Shown: piece by piece, positions 49,531 through 59,600 of the stretch | Layout of the letters: the number at the start of each line of letters is the position of its first letter | Numbering within the stretch: position 1 is the stretch's first letter | Assembly (NCBI RefSeq): GCF_004358025.1 | Contig: NZ_SMTL01000002.1 | Span: forward strand, 930,001 to 994,000 | DNA from: Rhizobium deserti | Lineage (GTDB): Bacteria > Pseudomonadota > Alphaproteobacteria > Rhizobiales > Rhizobiaceae | DNA: 64,000 bases | Reading direction: 5' to 3' | Translations under genes and position numbers: made by a program | Notes under the pieces: generated by a model | What the model was told of the DNA's origin: nothing | The model's input: only the letters and a program-made list of their open reading frames with translations | Databases searched by the model: none

Positions 49531-49930
49531 CCTGACAGACGCGCAAATCGATGCCGCCCTCGAGCGTGGCAATGTTTTGGAGAGAACGGAACCGCGCGCA
49601 GCAGATGCGCGCTATGACCAGCACTTGCGCCGAATGATCCTTGACCTGACGAATGGCTGTACTTTCGCCTTCCCGCCCCATCTGATCCAAGGACTAGAGG
49701 AGGCATCCGACGAAGAACTGGCAGAAGTCGAGATCCTCGGCAGTGGATTCGGTCTTCATTGGGAAGAGCGGGATGTAGATGTTTCCGTTCTGGGTCTGCT
49801 TTCAGGTATTTTCGGCACGCGCGCCTACATGGCCCGCATAGCCGGGCAAAGCAAATCACCGGCCAAGGCGGCAGCGGCGCGCAGGAATGGTGCCAAGGGC
49901 GGGCGGCCGCGCAAATCCGTAGAAGGCTGA
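49523..49930 (+). CDS. DUF2442 family protein with basic C-terminal tail
   Basis: 135 residues. The DUF2442 domain is at about 30-100 (LRRMILDLTNGCTFAFPP, later GFGLHWEERDVDVSV). The C-terminal tail AAAARRNGAKGGRPRKSVEG (about 116-135) is AT-hook-like (GGRPRK) and should bind DNA or RNA. That would let this protein act as the regulator of the pair at the upstream palindrome. Overlaps the DUF4160 stop by 8 bp. Confidence 0.88.
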   Translation: MADLTDAQIDAALERGNVLERTEPRAADARYDQHLRRMILDLTNGCTFAFPPHLIQGLEEASDEELAEVEILGSGFGLHWEERDVDVSVLGLLSGIFGTRAYMARIAGQSKSPAKAAAARRNGAKGGRPRKSVEG

Positions 49931-50009
49931 GACGCAGCTTGAGCGCTGTTGCCGTCGGCCATAGGCTGCAGCATACGAGCAGACGAGTCTGCGCTCAGTG
50001 GAGTGACAC

Positions 50010-50816
50010 ATGGCTCCCGGTAACGACTTCCCTTTCCCAGCAAGCTGGCCTTTGCTGGACGCCTGGCTGCCTGACTTCAGCCTGCCGCAGCTCGCCTTTG
50101 TATTTGGTGCGGCGCTCGTTGCCGGACTGGCACGCGGCTTTTCCGGCTTCGGCGGCGCCTTGATCTTCGTGCCACTGGCAGGAGCTGCTACCAACCCGAA
50201 GATCGCTTCCGGCTTGCTGCTCGTCATCGATGGCCTCCTCACCCTCGGCATGGTGCCGGACGGGTTTCGCCGCGCCAACCGGCGGGAAGTGGCGACCATG
50301 CTGGCCGGTGCCCTGTTCGGCGTTCCGGCCGGAACAGCTCTGCTGGCGCTGATGCCATCAACCACCTTGCGCTGGATGATTTCGGTGCTCGTCCTCTGCC
50401 TGCTCCTTTTCCTGATTTCCGGCTGGCGTTATCATCGAACGCCTAAGACGCCGCTGACGGTCGGCGTCGGAGCCCTGGCCGGCTTGTTTGGAGGCGCGGC
50501 CCAGATGTCCGGTCCGCCGATCGTCGCCTACTGGCTCGGAGGCGCCATTGCGCCGCAGACGGTGCGCGCCAATCTCGTACTTTATTTCGCTCTGTCCACA
50601 CTGATCTCGGCCACGAGCTATCTCATCGGCGGCATCCTGACGGCGCAGGTTCTCGCTCTTTCAATACTGGTCGGCCCGGCTTACGGGCTCGGCCTGTTTT
50701 TCGGCTCCCGGCTGTTCGGTCTGGCCAGCGAAAGAACGTTCCGGCGGATCTGCTTCAGCCTGATCGCAGCAGCCGCCCTGATCGGCCTGCCGCTCTTCGA
50801 CAGTCTGCGCCCATAG
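50010..50816 (+). CDS. TauE/SafE family sulfite exporter-like permease
   Basis: 268 residues with about eight membrane helices. The two inverted-repeat family motifs are LARGFSGFGGALIFVPL (about 41-57) and LAGLFGGAAQMSGPPIVAYWLGG (in part, about 156-178). Likely exports or imports a sulfur anion or organic acid; the substrate is unknown. Monocistronic, between the DUF2442 gene and a polysaccharide deacetylase. Confidence 0.9.
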   Translation: MAPGNDFPFPASWPLLDAWLPDFSLPQLAFVFGAALVAGLARGFSGFGGALIFVPLAGAATNPKIASGLLLVIDGLLTLGMVPDGFRRANRREVATMLAGALFGVPAGTALLALMPSTTLRWMISVLVLCLLLFLISGWRYHRTPKTPLTVGVGALAGLFGGAAQMSGPPIVAYWLGGAIAPQTVRANLVLYFALSTLISATSYLIGGILTAQVLALSILVGPAYGLGLFFGSRLFGLASERTFRRICFSLIAAAALIGLPLFDSLRP

Positions 50817-50888
50817 GTAGCAATTTACCCCTGCTTCCATTCAGCAAGGTTTAACCGATCGCGAGTAGGGTCAGCCCATTCTGGTAAC

Positions 50889-51965
50889 ATGGACGTGATC
50901 GTAGTGGGGAATACGAAAGCGAGACTTCAGGCACTCTGGCGCCGCGACATCAGACGCCGCCTTATGGCGGGCGGTCTTGACATGGCCGCGGCACTGGCGC
51001 GTGCCGGAATGATGGTGAACGCCCGCGGCCGCGGAGCGATCTTCACGCTCCACCATGTCAGGCCGAAGCAGCCACGCCCGCTTCAGCCGAGCGGCCATCT
51101 GGAAGTGACGCCGGATTTTCTGGCACAGGCGATCGAACGCCTGGCTGCCGAAGGCTACGAGTTCATCTCGCTTGCTGAAGTGCCCGCCCGCCTCGCCTCG
51201 CAGGCAAAGCAGCCCTTCGCCGCCTTCACGCTGGACGACGGCTATCGCAACAACGCCGAACACGCGCTTCCGGTCTTCGCCCGCTATGGCGTGCCATTCA
51301 CCATCTTCGTGACGCGCGGCTTTGCCGAGCGAACCCATTCCCTGTGGTGGGAAACGCTTGGCGATCTGCTGAGCCAGCAGGCGGAGCTGACCTTCGATTT
51401 CGGCAGCGGGCCCGAAGTGATCGACCTGACCTCGGAAGCGCGAAAATTCGATGCATTCGACCGCTTTGCCGATCATGTCGGCGCGACGGATGAAGCGAGC
51501 GCCGTGTCGCGCATCAACGCAACGGCAAGACGCCATGGCGTAGAGCCGCTGCAGATTACTGCCGATCTCACCATGGACGCCGCGGAACTGAAGGCGCTTG
51601 CGCAAAATCCGCTGGTTTCGCTTGGCGCGCACACGATCAGTCACCGCGCCCTGAGCCGGCTTTCGCCGGAGGACGCGCGGACAGAAATGCTTCATTCGGC
51701 TGACTATGTGCAAACGCTGACCGGCACGCGGCCGACCTCGATGGCCTACCCTTATGGCACCCGCCGGGCCATCGGAGAGCGCGATTACGCGATTGCGCAG
51801 GAGCTTGGCTTTGCCGTTGCCGTGACCACCCAGCCTGGAACGCTCGGCGACCGACATATGAAGCAGCTGACCGGGCTGCCGCGGATCTCGCTCAACGGCT
51901 TTTACCAGCAGTCCCGCTATGTTTCGGCGCTTGCCTCCGGAATACCCTTCGCGCTCGTCCGGTAA
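50889..51965 (+). CDS. Polysaccharide deacetylase (NodB-homology, CE4)
   Basis: 358 residues. The NodB domain begins with the catalytic/metal motif TLDDGYRNN (about 113-121), with the metal His pair in LGAHTISHRALS (about 246-257) and SMAYPYGTRR later. An 80-residue insert separates the motifs. No signal peptide is evident, so it probably works in the cytoplasm, like the chitooligosaccharide and exopolysaccharide-modifying relatives. A long antisense frame covers the same bases and is rejected. Confidence 0.9.
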   Translation: MDVIVVGNTKARLQALWRRDIRRRLMAGGLDMAAALARAGMMVNARGRGAIFTLHHVRPKQPRPLQPSGHLEVTPDFLAQAIERLAAEGYEFISLAEVPARLASQAKQPFAAFTLDDGYRNNAEHALPVFARYGVPFTIFVTRGFAERTHSLWWETLGDLLSQQAELTFDFGSGPEVIDLTSEARKFDAFDRFADHVGATDEASAVSRINATARRHGVEPLQITADLTMDAAELKALAQNPLVSLGAHTISHRALSRLSPEDARTEMLHSADYVQTLTGTRPTSMAYPYGTRRAIGERDYAIAQELGFAVAVTTQPGTLGDRHMKQLTGLPRISLNGFYQQSRYVSALASGIPFALVR

Positions 51966-51971
51966 CTGGCG

Positions 51972-52592
51972 TCAGGGATACATCCTGACCTTTTCCCAGG
52001 GACCATCCGGCGTTTCGCGCCGGAATTCCACGCGGTCATGCAGCCGGAACGGCCGGTCGTGCCAGAACTCGATCGATACCGGCTTGATGCGGAAGCCCGA
52101 CCAGTGTGCCGGCCGCGGGATGTCGCCGAGCGCATATTTGGCCGTGTATTCGGCGACGGATTTTTCCAGCGCGAAGCGGCCTTCGAGCGGCCGCGACTGT
52201 TTGGAAGCCCAGGCACCGATGCGGCTGCCGCGCGGCCGGGTCGCATAATAGGCATCCGCCTCCGCATCGCTGACGACTTCGACTTCGCCGCGCAGGCGCA
52301 CCTGGCGACGCAGTGACTTCCAGTGGAAGCACATGGCAGCCTTCTTCTGGCCGAGGATTTCGCGTCCCTTCTGGCTCTCGAAATTGGTGTAAAAGACAAA
52401 GCCCTGTTCGTCATATCCCTTGAGCAGGACCATGCGTAGATTGGGCATGCCATGCTCATCCACGGTCGCCAGCGCGACCGCATTCGGATCGTTGATCTCG
52501 CTGCCTTCGGCATCCTTTAGCCAAGCGCCGAACAGGCCGAACGGCTCGCTTTCCTCGGTGAAGTCACCACTTGTTAACCCGGTTGCAGCCAT
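51972..52592 (-). CDS. pdxH: Pyridoxamine 5'-phosphate oxidase
   Basis: FMN enzyme converting pyridoxine/pyridoxamine phosphate to PLP. 206 residues. Family segments are [40 protein letters not shown] (in part, about 37-76), [15 protein letters not shown] and [11 protein letters not shown], ending [11 protein letters not shown] 52592 gives the usual length. Divergent from the lipoprotein gene. Confidence 0.96.
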   Translation of the reverse strand: MAATGLTSGDFTEESEPFGLFGAWLKDAEGSEINDPNAVALATVDEHGMPNLRMVLLKGYDEQGFVFYTNFESQKGREILGQKKAAMCFHWKSLRRQVRLRGEVEVVSDAEADAYYATRPRGSRIGAWASKQSRPLEGRFALEKSVAEYTAKYALGDIPRPAHWSGFRIKPVSIEFWHDRPFRLHDRVEFRRETPDGPWEKVRMYP

Positions 52593-52654
52593 ATTGACAC
52601 AAATACTCCCAGCCTCATGAACGATGCCCGTGATTCTTGCCGGACAGGACATAA

Positions 52655-53107
52655 GTGGTAGTGATAGCAAAGTCGAATAGCCATACAAAGAGGTCGCGTT
52701 TGCCGGGCATTAACCTGCTCGCCATTGCCGTTGCCGGTCTTTGCGTGACCGGCTGCACCAGCAGCCTAGACCTGTTCGGTGGCGAAAAGGTGGATCGGAC
52801 GATTTCCACCGGAACCGTTGCCGGCAAGGCCCGCTCCGGTACAGCCTTGTCGGACGAAATGACCGTACGCAATGCGGTGACTTCGGCCGACCTATCAAAG
52901 GTCGCAACCAGTTCCGTTCCTTGGGCGAACACCTCGACCGGCAGCGCCGGGGTCGTTTCCACCATCCGCGAAGACCGGAACCAAGGCCGTTTGTGCCGCG
53001 ACTTCACGACGACCCGCCATTCCTACGAAGGCATTGCCATGTTTTCGGGCCAGGCCTGCATGACGGAAGGCGGCGACTGGCTGCTGACGGCTTTCGATCG
53101 GCAGTAG
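52655..53107 (+). CDS. RT0821/Lpp0805 family surface lipoprotein
   Basis: 150 residues from GTG 52655 (a second GTG two codons in is possible). Lipobox CVTGC (Cys about 34). The mature C-terminal half, [35 protein letters not shown] (in part), with EGGDWLL, is the family pattern. Probably outer-membrane anchored. The 63-bp divergent gap with pdxH must hold both promoters. Confidence 0.88.
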   Translation: MVVIAKSNSHTKRSRLPGINLLAIAVAGLCVTGCTSSLDLFGGEKVDRTISTGTVAGKARSGTALSDEMTVRNAVTSADLSKVATSSVPWANTSTGSAGVVSTIREDRNQGRLCRDFTTTRHSYEGIAMFSGQACMTEGGDWLLTAFDRQ

Positions 53108-53156
53108 CAAGCTTTCGTTAACCCTGACGGGTGCTGCTTTCCCCTTTGTAACCACT

Positions 53157-53354
53157 GATTCAGGACTCGCACTTAGCGTTGAGACACGTGATCGAGTCCT
53201 TCGCCGGGGCATGACGAACCTGCGAGAGGCCGTTGAGAATCCTGTTGATATGACGGCGGCCCGATGATCGGGGCATTTGCCGCCAAAGCGTTACCGGTGG
53301 CCTCATTATGCGTGATCCCTATTCCCTTCTCGGCGTCAAGCGGAATGCCGACTC
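53157..53354. promoter_or_regulatory. Cluster of GANTC (CcrM) sites ahead of the J-domain gene
   Basis: Five GANTC sites at 53157, 53164, 53194, 53237 and 53350, covering the 200-bp gap and the first codons of the J-domain gene. Roughly one per 256 bp is expected by chance, so this is dense. It is a candidate methylation-sensitive promoter region. Confidence 0.45.
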
Positions 53355-54489
53355 AGACGAGATCAAGGCCGCTTGGCGCTCAAAGGCCAAAAGCATTCAT
53401 CCGGACCACAATCAGGACGATCCGAACGCCGGCAGCCGCTTTGCCGAAGTCGGTCAGGCCTATGAACTGCTGAAGGATCCGGATCGCCGCAAGCGTTACG
53501 ATCGAGCGGCCGAGATGCACCAGACGATCGCCCAGCAGCGCGAAGCAGCCAGACAGGCGGCCGAACGCGCCAAGACAGCGCAGGCCAATGCCGAGAAAGT
53601 CATGGAAGAATTGGCTCGCGCCAAGGCGCAGCGCGCCCAAGCCAATGCGCAAGCTCAGTCCAATGCCCAGGCCCAGGCCAATGCCCAGGCGCAGGCCCAG
53701 GCAACAGAAGGGCAAGCGCGAGCAAACGGGCCATCCGCACAGGCGGGCGAAAGCCCCGAGGACATGGTCGAGCGCATCTTCGGCACTGGCACCGATGCTG
53801 CTCCACCGGAAAATCCGCAGCCGCGCAGTGGGGAACCGGGCCCTGCGGGCCCGACTGCCGCAACAGAAGCCGGGGAGCGCGGAGAGACTGCGGGCGACAT
53901 CAAGCCGACACTGCCGCTGCTGGCGGTGGATCTTATTGCAGGTTTGGTCCGCCGGATCCGCGGCACGGCACCGGTGATGGAAAAGGCGCCGGACCTTTCG
54001 GTGGATGTAACCGTGACGATCGGCGAACTGCTCAAGCAGAGCTGGGTAGCCGTTCATCTTTCCGACGAGCGCGACGTTCGTTTCCCGCTTGAGCGGGGCA
54101 TGACGGATGGGCATGTGGCGCGGCTCAAGGGCCAGGGCCTCAAGCTTCCGAACATGAAGCAGGGCGACCTGCTGGTGACCGTCAAGCTTGCCAAGGACCC
54201 CAATTTCCGGGTCGAAGGATACGACATCCACGCGGTTCTGCCGATTTCGCTTGAAGACGCGGTCCTTGGCACCGAAGTATCGGTCGAGACGCCGGAGGGA
54301 CCGCGCACCGTGGCAGTGGCTCCCTGGTCCGGCTCGGATCAGGTGGTGCGGGTCGAGGAACTGGGGCTGATGGACGAGACCGGCCGCCGTGGCGATTTGG
54401 TGGCCGAGCTCAGGATCGTGCTTTGGGAAAAGCCAGACGAGAAAGTGACCGACTTGATGCGCCACATGCGCCATGGCCTTTATCTCTGA
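53308..54489 (+). CDS. J-domain co-chaperone with C-terminal DnaJ domain
   Basis: 393 residues. The J domain is at about 2-66 with the HPD motif (SIHPDHNQDDP). A long helical linker follows with an Ala/Gln/Asn repeat (about 112-132) and an acidic/Pro-rich spacer. Then comes the DnaJ C-terminal beta domain (about 230-375: VDVTVTIGELL, GDLLVTVKL, VEELGL). There is no Gly/Phe region or Cys-rich zinc finger, so it is a type III/CbpA-like Hsp70 partner. Upstream of fabI on the same strand (152 bp gap). Confidence 0.9.
   Translation: MRDPYSLLGVKRNADSDEIKAAWRSKAKSIHPDHNQDDPNAGSRFAEVGQAYELLKDPDRRKRYDRAAEMHQTIAQQREAARQAAERAKTAQANAEKVMEELARAKAQRAQANAQAQSNAQAQANAQAQAQATEGQARANGPSAQAGESPEDMVERIFGTGTDAAPPENPQPRSGEPGPAGPTAATEAGERGETAGDIKPTLPLLAVDLIAGLVRRIRGTAPVMEKAPDLSVDVTVTIGELLKQSWVAVHLSDERDVRFPLERGMTDGHVARLKGQGLKLPNMKQGDLLVTVKLAKDPNFRVEGYDIHAVLPISLEDAVLGTEVSVETPEGPRTVAVAPWSGSDQVVRVEELGLMDETGRRGDLVAELRIVLWEKPDEKVTDLMRHMRHGLYL
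53641..53703 (+). repeat. Ala/Gln/Asn-coding repeat inside the J-domain gene
   Basis: Tandem-like hexamers of the GCCCAG/GCCAAT kind encoding AQ/AN units, about 63 bases in the linker between the J domain and the C-terminal domain. Imperfect, so likely a slippage-prone low-complexity linker. Not a mobile or CRISPR repeat. Confidence 0.7.
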
Positions 54490-54641
54490 TTGCAGAAACC
54501 AGCGCTGTCAAACTTGCGCGTCTAAGGGTCGGCTGAGCACCCTTTGTTACGCGCACTTACACGAGATGATCCGTGCCAGCTTGAACCCTTGGTCCGCCTA
54601 TGCGATAGGCAACCTCTATCCAGCGTGTCAGGGGACAAAGA

Positions 54642-55460
54642 ATGGTACAGGCTTCCGGCCTCATGGCAGGCAAACGTGGTGTCATCATGGGTGTCGCCAA
54701 CAACCGCTCGATCGCATGGGGCATTGCCAAGGCCATTCACAACCAAGGGGGCGAAGTCGCCCTCACCTATCAGGGTGACGCGCTGAAGAAGCGGGTCGAG
54801 CCGCTTGCCGCCGAGATCGGTGCGTCGATGGCTGGTCATTGCGACGTTTCCGACGAAGCCACCGTAGATGCCGTCTTCGAAAACATCGAAAAGCAGTGGG
54901 GCAAGATCGACTTCCTCGTCCACGCCATCGGCTTTTCCGACAAGGACGAACTAACCGGCCGTTATGTCGACACCACGGCGGACAATTTCGACAAAACGAT
55001 GCGGATTTCCGTCTACTCCTTCACTTCGGTCGCCCGGCGGGCCGAGAAGCTGATGACCGACGGCGGCTCCATGCTGACGCTCACTTACTATGGTGCCGAA
55101 AAGGTCATGCCGAACTATAATGTTATGGGCGTTGCCAAGGCCGCACTTGAAGCCAGCGTCAAATATCTTGCCGTTGACCTCGGCCCGAAGAACATCCGCG
55201 TCAATGCCATATCGGCAGGCCCGATCAAGACATTGGCCGCATCCGGCATCGGCGACTTTCGCTATATCCTCAAGTGGAACGAGTATAACGCCCCGTTGCG
55301 CCGCACCGTGACCATCGAGGAAGTCGGCGATGTCGGGCTCTACATGCTGTCCGACCTGTCGCGCTCCGTCACCGGCGAAGTGCACCACGCCGACAGCGGC
55401 TACCATGTAGTCGGCATGAAGGCGGTGGATGCTCCCGACATTTCAGTCGTCAAGGATTGA
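54642..55460 (+). CDS. fabI: Enoyl-[acyl-carrier-protein] reductase (NADH)
   Basis: Last step of each fatty-acid elongation cycle. 272 residues, SDR fold without the classic TGxxxGxG; FabI-type GVANNRSIAWGIAKA (about 17-31). The catalytic Tyr/Lys pair is in NYNVMGVAKAALEASVKYLA (about 157-176; Tyr and Lys seven residues apart), and SAGPIKTLAASGIGDF follows. The short upstream leader has GGGGACAAAGA. Precedes a histidine phosphatase gene. Confidence 0.95.
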   Translation: MVQASGLMAGKRGVIMGVANNRSIAWGIAKAIHNQGGEVALTYQGDALKKRVEPLAAEIGASMAGHCDVSDEATVDAVFENIEKQWGKIDFLVHAIGFSDKDELTGRYVDTTADNFDKTMRISVYSFTSVARRAEKLMTDGGSMLTLTYYGAEKVMPNYNVMGVAKAALEASVKYLAVDLGPKNIRVNAISAGPIKTLAASGIGDFRYILKWNEYNAPLRRTVTIEEVGDVGLYMLSDLSRSVTGEVHHADSGYHVVGMKAVDAPDISVVKD

Positions 55461-55480
55461 AGCAGCATAAGGCGGATCCA

Positions 55481-56068
55481 GTGCAGCTCTATGTGATCCG
55501 TCACGGCCAGACCGACTGGAACGCGGAGCGTCGACTACAGGGGCAGAAGGACATTCCGCTGAACGATGTCGGGCGCGCCCAGGCAAGCCAGAATGGCGAA
55601 ACCTTGAAGAGCATGCTGGGCAAGGCGGAGCGATTTGCGTTTGTCGCCAGCCCCCTGTCGCGTACACGCGAAACAATGGAAAGGCTGCGGCAGGCGATGG
55701 GCCTGGATCCGCTTGGCTACCGAACCGACGAACGGTTGAGAGAACTCTCGTTCGGCGACTGGGAAGGGCATACGCTGAAGGAGGTGCGACAGATCGCGCC
55801 GGAAAAACTGCTGGCCCGCGATGCCGACAAGTGGAGCTTTATTCCCCCGGGACTGGCCGCCGAAAGCTACGAGATCCTCTGCTGGCGTGTGGGGGCATGG
55901 CTGCAGTCACTCGAAGGTCCGACCGTCAGCGTCAGCCATGGCGGGGTCATACGCTCACTTTTCCGGTTGATCGGTGGAGTGGACGAAGCCGAAGCCGCCG
56001 GGCTGCCGATCCCTCAGGACCGCATTCTCGTTGTCGATGTCGGCGCCGGCCGGATGGACTGGGTCTGA
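55481..56068 (+). CDS. Histidine phosphatase / phosphoglycerate mutase family
   Basis: 195 residues from GTG 55481, with AAGGCGGA just upstream; a TTG at 55457 is an alternative. The catalytic RHGQTDWN is at the N-terminus (His about 7), the second Arg in SPLSRTRETM, the acidic RELSFGDWEG, and the second His in VSHGGVIRSL. Cofactor-independent phosphatase activity on a small phosphoester is likely; it is not the glycolytic mutase by length. It follows fabI by 20 bp and probably shares its transcript. Confidence 0.88.
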   Translation: MQLYVIRHGQTDWNAERRLQGQKDIPLNDVGRAQASQNGETLKSMLGKAERFAFVASPLSRTRETMERLRQAMGLDPLGYRTDERLRELSFGDWEGHTLKEVRQIAPEKLLARDADKWSFIPPGLAAESYEILCWRVGAWLQSLEGPTVSVSHGGVIRSLFRLIGGVDEAEAAGLPIPQDRILVVDVGAGRMDWV

Positions 56069-56108
56069 TCGCCCCTGCCCCGCGATCTGTGCCTAAATCC
56101 GCCTCGTG

Positions 56109-56369
56109 CTATTGAACGATTTCCAGATCGTCGACGATCCGGTTGCCGTCCACAACGGTGAAGAAGATCAGAACCTTGACGCCCGCCTTGAGCCCCTGGA
56201 AGTTGAACTCCTCCGGCACTTTGTAGGTCTTGCCGTCATCGAGCGTCAGGATGAGCGACTTGACGTCTATGGCCTTGATGGTCGCCTCCACGTCGGCACT
56301 CTGTGCCCATGTGTTGAGGGGCGAGAATATGCTCGCGGTCGCAAGCAACGCAGCGATCAGAATACGCAT
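56109..56369 (-). CDS. DUF1344 family exported protein
   Basis: 86 residues with a Sec signal peptide (cleavage after TWA, about 22). The mature domain, VEATIKAIDVKSLILTLDDGKTYKVPEEFNFQGLKAGVKV (in part), is the DUF1344 pattern, a small beta-barrel-like fold. Function unknown; common in Rhizobiales. Divergent from the GGDEF-EAL gene with a 301-bp gap. Confidence 0.9.
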   Translation of the reverse strand: MRILIAALLATASIFSPLNTWAQSADVEATIKAIDVKSLILTLDDGKTYKVPEEFNFQGLKAGVKVLIFFTVVDGNRIVDDLEIVQ

Positions 56370-56670
56370 GGTCTAAGCCCTTGAAGAGGTCGGTGATGTC
56401 CTGTTTCGGGGCAAAGATAGCCTGTCGAATGTGGCGAAATTTGCCCGCCACCATGACATTTTCGGCACGACTAATGGCTTGATTGTTAACCATCTTCAAG
56501 CGTTCGGCGCGGCTTGACTAGGCGATTCACCATATAGATTTTCTGTTAGCCAAGTATTATCCAACAAGTTTTCCCCATTAACATCATGGGGTCTGCTGAA
56601 AGTGGAAATTAACTTGCATCCAATAGGAATTGTTCGGCGTCACAGGAGTTAACGGGAAAAGGTATCTGTA
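56370..56670. promoter_or_regulatory. 301-bp AT-richer intergenic region upstream of the GGDEF-EAL gene
   Basis: No gene seen. From about 56520 the DNA is clearly more AT-rich than its surroundings. It includes a CcrM site (GATTC at 56524), a 6-bp hairpin CCCCAT/ATGGGG (56573-56591) and repeated GTTAAC-type steps. A TTGACT at about 56514 could be a -35 element, but no good -10 is at 16-18 bp. Probably the control region of the GGDEF-EAL gene and the DUF1344 gene. Confidence 0.35.
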
Positions 56671-59600
56671 TTGAGTGTCTGGCTTCCGTTCTCAAAATTT
56701 ACGCGTCTGAGCAAGGCCGACGCCCCCGCGTTGGTGGCAGCAGTCATCTGTCTGGCAATTGTCGCGACCGGCTTCGTGCTCGACCGAAGGAATACGGAAG
56801 CGGCTCGCAATGAACTGAAGGCGGCAACGGAAAGTACGGGCGGCTTCCTGTCGCGGCGGCTGACGATGCGGGCCGAACGGGACTTCCTCACCGGGGAATA
56901 TCTGGCCCATACGCTGTCCGGCGACACCGGCTTCACAGCCGAACGCCTGAAAGGCCCCGTTGACGAGGTGCTGAGAGACAATCCCCATGTCTCTCTGGTG
57001 GCGCTTGCGCCCAAGTTCGAGCTCGGCGCGACATTCACCCGCAAAGGTCTGTCCCGTGATTCCGTTGAGACCACGGAGGACGGTATCCGGATGTCTCACC
57101 TAGCCACCGATCTCAAGACCGTCGACGGCCGCAACCGGGTCTCGATCCTCAGCGGCTCACAGGAAGGTCACCTCACCCTGGTTATCCCTGTTTGGCCCGA
57201 AGGTGAAAGAAGCAACCTTGCTTCGGGCGCGCTTGCCCTCGTCGTCAACGAAAAGGCAATGTTGGAAGCCTCCGGTGTCTCTTTCTCCGGAAATTCCCCG
57301 GCCAAAGCCGGCCAGATCAGTCTCGACTGGCTGGCAATCGCAATACGCGATGCCGACAAGCCCGATCATCTGGCCTTTTTCGGGGATGACAGAGTCGAGG
57401 ACATGTCGCCCATGAGCTGGACCCTGCCGATCAAAGGGGCAAATTGGCGCCTCCTGATCGCACCGCGTTCCGGCTGGGACATCATGGCACCTAACCGGCT
57501 GCATTTCCGCATGGCACTCCTGCTCGGTGGCCTGGCGATCATCATCCCGGTCCTCATCACCAGTTCCCTGGTCGGTGAACGCAACCGCAATATCGCAGCC
57601 CTCAAGGCCCGCGAAACCAATCTCCTGGAGCTTTCAAAGCGCTTTAATCTCGCCATGGAAGCGTCCAATATCGGCATATGGGAGGTAACCCAGGGTGGCG
57701 ACCATCTTTTCTGGGATTCGCGTGCGGCCGGACTTCACGGCCAGCCAGTGGGCGGAACGGCAAGCCGGCTGAACGACTGGCTGGATTGTGTTCTGCCCGA
57801 AGATCGTGCTGCGGCCGAAGCTCATTTCTTCAACTGCACCTGCACCGACAGCCCCTGTTCTGAGGTTTACCGTGTCAGACTGGCGGATGGCAGCCTTCGT
57901 TATCTTCGGTCGGCGGGTGCCAATTACAAGAACGAGGCCGGCAGTCGCCGCACGACTGGCATCGTCTGGGACGTGACCGGCGACGTGATGATGACGCAGA
58001 CGCTGCGCGACGCCAAGGAAAACACCGATATCAAAAATGCCGAGCTGGAGCTTGCGCTGGACGAGCTCTCGCAGCGGGAGCAGGAGCTCGAACTGCTTTC
58101 CAACAAGCTTGACCTCGCTTTGGCTTCCTACGGCTGCGGCATCTGGGAATTCAACCCTGCCACAGGTCTTGAGACCTGGGACGAGCGCATGTGCCAGCTT
58201 TACGGCATTCCCTATACCGATGGGCGAATGGAGCAGAGGACGTGGCTGGACCTCATGCTGCCCGAAGACCGTGAGGCGGCACTAAAGGCATCGACAACCT
58301 ATATTCATGGAGAGACCGACGAGGCTCTGCTGGTGCGCGTGCCGCAAGCGGACGGCACATTGCGCTATATCCGCTCAGTCGGACAGGTTCAGACAGCACG
58401 CGACGGATCGCGCAAGCTGATCGGCATTGCCGTCGATGTGACCAAGGATGCGGTGCTCACCGCCGAACTGAAGGCAGCCAAGGATGAGGCGGACGCGAAA
58501 AACGCGGAGCTCGAACTGGCAAAGACGCGAATTGAGCACAATTCCCTGCACGATCCGCTGACCATGCTCGCCAACCGCCGCAAGCTCGATATGCAACTTG
58601 ACGCGCTTTCGCGCTCGAGCCAGTCCGAGCGGCAAAAATTCTCGATCCTGCATCTGGACCTCGACCGGTTCAAGCAGATCAACGATACGCTTGGTCATGC
58701 GGCGGGCGATGCCATGCTGGTGCATGCATCGCGCATCCTGGCCCGCAATGTCCGTGGCATGGATCTAGTGGCGCGGATTGGCGGAGACGAGTTTGTCATC
58801 GTCGCGACCGGCAGTTCCAGCGCCGAGGAGATGGCACAGCTGTCGCAGCGGATCATCGGCGAATTCCACCAGCCAATCGATTTCGAAGGCTTTTCCTGCC
58901 GCTGCGGCGTTTCGATCGGCATAGCCCAGGCGAGCGGCATGAACATCGACGCTCGGCGGGTGCTGGTCAATGCCGATATCGCGCTCTATCGGGCAAAAGG
59001 TCTCGGCCGAAGCCGCTACGAATTCTTCACCCAGAACCTGCAGGCGGAGATCATCAACCACAAGCGTACCGCCGACGAAGTACTCGCCGGCATCGACAAT
59101 AACGAATTCACCACCTGGTACCAGCCGCAATTCTGCGCCCGGACCAACGAGATTTCCGGCGTTGAGGCGCTGATCCGCTGGAACCATCCGCATCATGGCG
59201 TGCTTGCGCCTGGGCGGTTCCTGAAGATTGCCGAAGATCTCAATGTGTCTGCGGTCCTCGATCAGATCGTTCTGGAAACTGTCTTGAAAGACAAGCTCCG
59301 CTGGCTGGCGGGCGGCTTGAAAGTGCCGAAAGTCTCCGTCAACGTTTCGTCGAAGCGACTGCATGACGATGGGCTGATCGATACGCTGACCCGGCTGAAC
59401 ATCCCTACTGGCGAAATTTCATTTGAATTGGTGGAATCGATCTTCCTGGACGAAAGTGAAGATTCCGCGGCAAGCAATCTCGACCGCATCAAGGCTCTTG
59501 GCATCGATATCGAAATCGATGACTTCGGCACAGGCCATACATCGATCGTGTCGCTGCTGAAGCTCAAGCCGAAGCGCCTGAAGATCGACCGGCAACTGGT

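Noticed and set aside
50871..51857. 328-codon minus-strand frame opposite the polysaccharide deacetylase
   Set aside because: No recognisable motif, while the plus frame has the NodB catalytic motifs.
53641..53703. Possible CRISPR or tandem repeat array
   Set aside because: Units are 6 bases, in frame and inside a coding gene, with no spacers.
54473..54778. Small plus-strand frame overlapping the fabI start
   Set aside because: Out of frame with fabI, no homology pattern and no ribosome site.
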